Shown here piece by piece: positions 60,758 through 64,000 of a stretch of DNA of 64,000 bases. Position 1 is the first letter of the stretch, and every line of letters starts with the position of its first letter. This DNA comes from an uncultured Coriobacteriaceae bacterium (GTDB lineage: Bacteria; Actinomycetota; Coriobacteriia; Coriobacteriales; Atopobiaceae), in NCBI GenBank assembly GCA_902778135.1, contig CACYWP010000009.1:1-64000 (forward strand), read 5' to 3'. The notes beneath the pieces were generated by a model. It was given only the letters and a program-made list of their open reading frames with translations. It did no database searches and was not told where the DNA came from. The position numbers and the translations under genes are program-made.

Positions 60758-61702
60758 ATGCACACGAGCCATCTTGCCACCGCCCTGGCACTCTGCCTCA
60801 TCGTCCTCTCCTCCTGCTCCTTCCCGCAGGGCACCTCGCCCAGCCGGCAGGACCAGGACCAGGTGGTGACGCAGGATGGCGGGGCGAACGCACCGACAGA
60901 TCCGCTCGATGGCATCACCGCCGACTCGCGCGTGGTGGCACTCTCGCGCTCCGTCGCAGAGATGTGGCTGCTGGCGGGCGGGCAGCTGGCGGGCGTCCCC
61001 GACGATGCGCTCGGTCTTGACGGTCTTGACGAGACGGCCGAAGGCATAGGCAGCCTCACCCAGCCCGACCTCGAGCGGATACTGGCACTGCAGCCCGACC
61101 TGGTCATGCTGACCGAGGACCTGCCCTCGCACCAGCAGATGCGCGCAAGCCTGGACGAGGCGCAGGTGCCCGTACTGGTCGTGGACGTCGACAGCTTCGA
61201 CGACTATGCGCAGACGATGGCGACCCTGACCACCATCACGGGACGCGATGACCTCTTCGACCAGAACGTGACGGCCGTCCGCGCCGCCATCGACGAGGTG
61301 CTCGAGCACGCCGCCCAACCCGATCGGGGCAGCTACCTGGCACTGAACGTCTCCCCCACCACGAGCAGGGCACTGGGGGACGACGACTTCGCCTGCGCCA
61401 TGCTCGACGACATGGGTCTCTCCAACGCCGCGGACGACATGACGCTGGATGCGCCTACCCCAGACGCCATCGCCACGGTTGACCCAGACTGGGTGTTCGT
61501 CATCTACCAGGGAGACCTCGAGCAGGCCCAGCAGGCCTTCCAGGAGGCGTTCTCCAGCGACCCGGCATGGTCGGGGCTGACGTCCGTGCAGGCGGGACAT
61601 GTCGTGGTCCTGCCCAAGGACCTGTTCCAGTACAAGCCCAACGCACGCTGGGCGAGCGCCTACGCATACCTCTCCCAGGTCCTGAACGTCTCTTGGGCAT
61701 AG
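60758..61702 (+). CDS. BtuF/FhuD-like ABC substrate-binding lipoprotein
   Basis: 314 residues from ATG 60758. 'LIVLSSC' is the lipobox. The mature part follows the class III periplasmic binding pattern: 'SRVVALSRSVAEMWLLAGG', 'IGSLTQPDLERILALQPDLV' with 'MLTEDLPSHQQM', a long backbone helix, 'PDWVFVIYQGD' and 'VLPKDLFQYKPNARWASAYA'. Such proteins deliver iron-siderophore, haem or B12. No permease or ATPase gene is adjacent, so it must share a transporter encoded elsewhere. Confidence 0.85.
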   Translation: MHTSHLATALALCLIVLSSCSFPQGTSPSRQDQDQVVTQDGGANAPTDPLDGITADSRVVALSRSVAEMWLLAGGQLAGVPDDALGLDGLDETAEGIGSLTQPDLERILALQPDLVMLTEDLPSHQQMRASLDEAQVPVLVVDVDSFDDYAQTMATLTTITGRDDLFDQNVTAVRAAIDEVLEHAAQPDRGSYLALNVSPTTSRALGDDDFACAMLDDMGLSNAADDMTLDAPTPDAIATVDPDWVFVIYQGDLEQAQQAFQEAFSSDPAWSGLTSVQAGHVVVLPKDLFQYKPNARWASAYAYLSQVLNVSWA

Positions 61703-61738
61703 GTCTTGCGGTCACCTGCCGTGAGGGCCATCCCGCCC

Positions 61739-62650
61739 CTATCGCAGCAGCTCGCGCAGCTCGTCCAGTGCCAGGTAGTGGCGCCTTCCGCAGAAGTGGC
61801 AGTAGACCTCCGCGGTCTCGCCCTTCTCTATCATGTCGCGCAGCTCGCGCTCCCCGAGCGCCGCGACCGCCCGTGATGCGCGCGCCTCGTCGCAACCGCA
61901 GTGGAACTCTGCCGGAACGACCTCGAGCTCTTGGTAGTCCATGTCGCGAAGGACGTATCCCAGCAGGTCGGACGGAGACATCCCCCGCTCCAGCAGGTCG
62001 GTGACCGAGGTCACGGCCGCCAGGTTGGCCTCCAGCTCGTCCACCAGGCTCTCGAAGTGCCCGGGCATCAGCTGGACGATGAAGCCTCCCGCCTGCCGCA
62101 CGCTGGTGTCCGTGTCCACCAGCACCCCCACCCCCACCGAGGTCGGCACCTGATCGCTGACCGCAAAGTAGTAGGTCAGGTCCTCGCCGATCTCGCCGGA
62201 GACCAGCTCGACCTGGCTGGAATAGGGGGCGATGCCAGGCCGGTCGAAGACCACCGACAGCTCCCCTGCCCCGATGCCGCCACCGACGTCCAGGTGCGTG
62301 TCCGCCTTCGGGGGCAGCCACACGTTGGGATGGTTCGCGAAGCCCTTCGCCTGACCATGGTTGTTGGCCGTGACGGTCAGCCCGCCGATGGGACCGTCCC
62401 CATGGACGGTCAGGGTGATCAGCTCGTCGTCCGCCTTGGACATGGTGCCCATCATCAGGCCAGCCATCAGCAGGCGCCCCAGCGCCGCCGTGACCAGCGG
62501 ACTCGTGCTGTGGTTCTCATGGGCCGTCTGCACCGTCTGGCGAGCCGTGATGGCTATCGCACGAACCATGCCGTTTGCGGCGATGCCGCGGACGATATGG
62601 TCCCCGCGGCGGATGCGCGCGTCCGCCAAGTCGATGATCCGTCCCTCCAT
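61739..62650 (-). CDS. hslO: Redox-regulated chaperone Hsp33
   Basis: 303 residues from ATG 62650. N-terminal chaperone domain with 'HSTSPLVTAALGRLLMAGLM' and 'HGDGPIGGLTVTANNHGQAK', and the C-terminal zinc switch of four Cys: 'EFHCGCDEARASRAV' (CxC) and 'EVYCHFCGRRHYL' (CxxC). Oxidation releases zinc and activates holdase activity in the cytoplasm. Convergent with the BtuF-like gene, 36 bases apart. Length is normal. Confidence 0.95.
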   Translation of the reverse strand: MEGRIIDLADARIRRGDHIVRGIAANGMVRAIAITARQTVQTAHENHSTSPLVTAALGRLLMAGLMMGTMSKADDELITLTVHGDGPIGGLTVTANNHGQAKGFANHPNVWLPPKADTHLDVGGGIGAGELSVVFDRPGIAPYSSQVELVSGEIGEDLTYYFAVSDQVPTSVGVGVLVDTDTSVRQAGGFIVQLMPGHFESLVDELEANLAAVTSVTDLLERGMSPSDLLGYVLRDMDYQELEVVPAEFHCGCDEARASRAVAALGERELRDMIEKGETAEVYCHFCGRRHYLALDELRELLR

Positions 62651-62839
62651 TGCAGCCCCCTCCGTCACGAGACATGACAGGCATCCGATGATAGCCGATA
62701 CCCTGCCCGCCGCGACCCAGCCAGCCACAGGCCGCGTCCCGCATGCTTGGCGAAGCCCCGCCAAACCATTCCCGTGGTCGCGGTAGAATCCGTATAACAC
62801 GATGCTCTTGTACGATTGCACACCGACTGGGAGGCTGCC

Positions 62840-63454
62840 ATGAACAAGATGACCCGCACGCTGACGAGCTTCGGCATCGCAGTCGCAACCATCCTCGTCT
62901 CGCTGGCCACGATAGCCTGGGCAATTGCCGCCCCCAAGGCCCCCGCCGGCCCCGAGCCGCAGGCTCAGGAGGAGGTCGTTCCCGAGGAGACCGCAGAGCA
63001 GCAGGCCGTCGAGGCGCCTGCCGAGGAGGCCCCCGCACCCGAGGAGGCCGAGACCGAGCAGCCCGAGGCGGACGAGCACGAGACCTTCGTCGCCACCTGG
63101 GCCGAGCGCATCGACAACTTCAATGCGGGCTACCCGCTCGAGGGGTACGGCCGCGCCTTTGCCGAGGCGGCCTACACCTATGGGGTCGACCCGCGCTACT
63201 CGCCCGCCATCGCCCGCGTCGAGAGCGGATCCGGCCTCAACTGCTACTACGACCACAACGCATGGGGCTGGGGCTCGTACTCCTGGCCCGACTGGGAGAG
63301 CGCGATCGACGGGCACGTCAGCGCAATGGCCAGCAACTACGGTCACACGCTGGACTACGGCGCGGCCTCCGTCTACAACGAGTCCGACCCCGACGGCTGG
63401 TACAGCGAGGTGGCCTCCTCCATGAGCCAGATCTGGGAGAGCGAGAGCCTGTAG
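62840..63454 (+). CDS. Membrane-anchored lysozyme/transglycosylase-like protein
   Basis: 204 residues from ATG 62840 (gggagg site). A signal-anchor helix (~10-30) is followed by a Pro/Ala/Glu stalk and a ~115-residue domain with 'AAYTYGVDPRYSPAIARVES' (SLT-type catalytic Glu in 'RVESGSG') and 'NAWGWGSYSWPDWESAIDGH'. This pattern is a common short wall hydrolase of Actinobacteria and Coriobacteria that cuts peptidoglycan glycan strands. The final part resembles the end of the SLT fold. Confidence 0.8.
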   Translation: MNKMTRTLTSFGIAVATILVSLATIAWAIAAPKAPAGPEPQAQEEVVPEETAEQQAVEAPAEEAPAPEEAETEQPEADEHETFVATWAERIDNFNAGYPLEGYGRAFAEAAYTYGVDPRYSPAIARVESGSGLNCYYDHNAWGWGSYSWPDWESAIDGHVSAMASNYGHTLDYGAASVYNESDPDGWYSEVASSMSQIWESESL

Positions 63455-63552
63455 GCCTCGGGCGACGAGACGGGTGCGTCGCGGTCTCCCGACCCGACCG
63501 GCACGGCTACAATGGGCCTTCCAGCACACCGTACCCAAGCCCGGAGGCACAC

Positions 63553-64000
63553 GTGAGCAAGCCAGACAACTCCCATGAGTACTTCGCCCGCTGCGCGGGT
63601 GGGTTCGAGCAGGTCCTGGCCGACGAGCTGCGCGGCCTGCGCATGCGTCGCGTGCGTCCGCTGAAGGGCGGCGTCGCCTTCTTCGGCGAGCTGTCCGACG
63701 GCTATCGCGCCTGCCTGTGGAGCCGCGTGGCCACCCGTGTCCAGCTGGTCTTGGCACGTGTCCCCGCAGCGGACGCCGATGAGCTGTACCGGGCGGTCGC
63801 CGACGTCGCCTGGGAGCGGCAGATGCGACCCGGCGCGACCATCGCCGTCGATGCCCACGGCCGCAACGACAAGCTGGTCAACTCGCGCTTCGTCGCACTG
63901 AAGGTGAAGGACGCCATCTGCGACCGTCTGCGCGAGGTGTGCGGGACGCGTCCCGACGTCGATCCCCACGACCCCGACCTCGCCATCGACGTCGCGCTGC
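63553..64000 (+). CDS. RlmL-like THUMP-domain RNA methyltransferase (3' end outside window)
   Basis: 149 codons from GTG 63553, preceded by a ggaggcac site; the frame is open to the window end. 'EYFARCAGGFEQVLADELRG' and 'VRPLKGGVAFFGELSDGYRA' are the N-terminal ferredoxin-like part, followed by a THUMP domain ('RPGATIAVDAHGRNDKLVNS', 'RFVALKVKDAICDRLRE'). This matches the RlmL/YcbY (23S rRNA m2G) family; the catalytic domain lies past the window. Confidence 0.85.
   Translation, partial: MSKPDNSHEYFARCAGGFEQVLADELRGLRMRRVRPLKGGVAFFGELSDGYRACLWSRVATRVQLVLARVPAADADELYRAVADVAWERQMRPGATIAVDAHGRNDKLVNSRFVALKVKDAICDRLREVCGTRPDVDPHDPDLAIDVAL

Overview
The window is GC-rich, gene-dense chromosomal DNA. 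The gene set (sortase substrates of LPxTG type, Tat lipoproteins, a BspA-like leucine-rich repeat protein, MurT, PiT/DUF47, GH32, Hsp33) points to a Gram-positive member of the Coriobacteriia, most like Olsenella/Atopobiaceae. That placement is inferred from gene content and codon use; no rRNA is present.

Layout. 1-8.7 kb: end of an ATP-grasp gene, AzlCD amino-acid exporter, a ferredoxin-type aldo/keto reductase, a large cytoplasmic BspA-like repeat protein, the DUF47-PiT phosphate pair and a small XRE regulator. 8.7-19.2 kb: a membrane-anchored repeat/propeller surface protein, a Tat lipoprotein esterase, an HSL-type esterase, a class II amidotransferase, an ECF sigma / anti-sigma / VWA-lipoprotein operon and an XRE-membrane regulator. 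19.4-22.5 kb: GH32 sucrase and an orphan MurT. 22.7-25.5 kb: a small island in the initiator tRNA gene, bounded by an 80-bp perfect direct repeat that begins exactly at the anticodon loop; it carries an LPxTG beta-helix protein and a HEAT-repeat remnant but no integrase. 25.5-29.7 kb: regulators, PAP2, flavin reductase, gene remnants and a DUF362 Tat lipoprotein.

The accessory core is 29.8-46.3 kb. It holds five small proteins with Nif11-like, double-glycine leader peptides (two are under 60 residues and easily missed), a pair of tandem paralogues of unknown function, a HipA-like kinase next to precursor 1 and a decayed copy of the same kinase next to precursor 2, a TerD-domain fusion protein, a broken Tat/phospholipase-like/LPxTG surface protein and a 1641-residue DUF4062-STAND-WD40-membrane protein. 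None of the usual RiPP tailoring enzymes (LanM, YcaO, radical SAM) or a peptidase-containing ABC exporter is present, so the two paralogues and the kinase are the leading candidates to act on the precursors. This is the best candidate here for an undescribed system.

46.4-64 kb returns to core-like content: a PadR-controlled flavodoxin operon with a visible operator, TfoX-N protein, glycosyltransferase, YwaF-like and ZIP membrane proteins, a His-run Sel1 protein, RpiB/LacAB isomerase, amidohydrolase, two alpha/beta hydrolases, RibD-like reductase, ICMT-like methyltransferase with a possible iron box, a beta-lactamase-fold hydrolase, a BtuF-like lipoprotein, Hsp33, a lysozyme-like protein and the start of an RlmL-type methyltransferase. 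All functions are read from motifs by eye; no database search was run.
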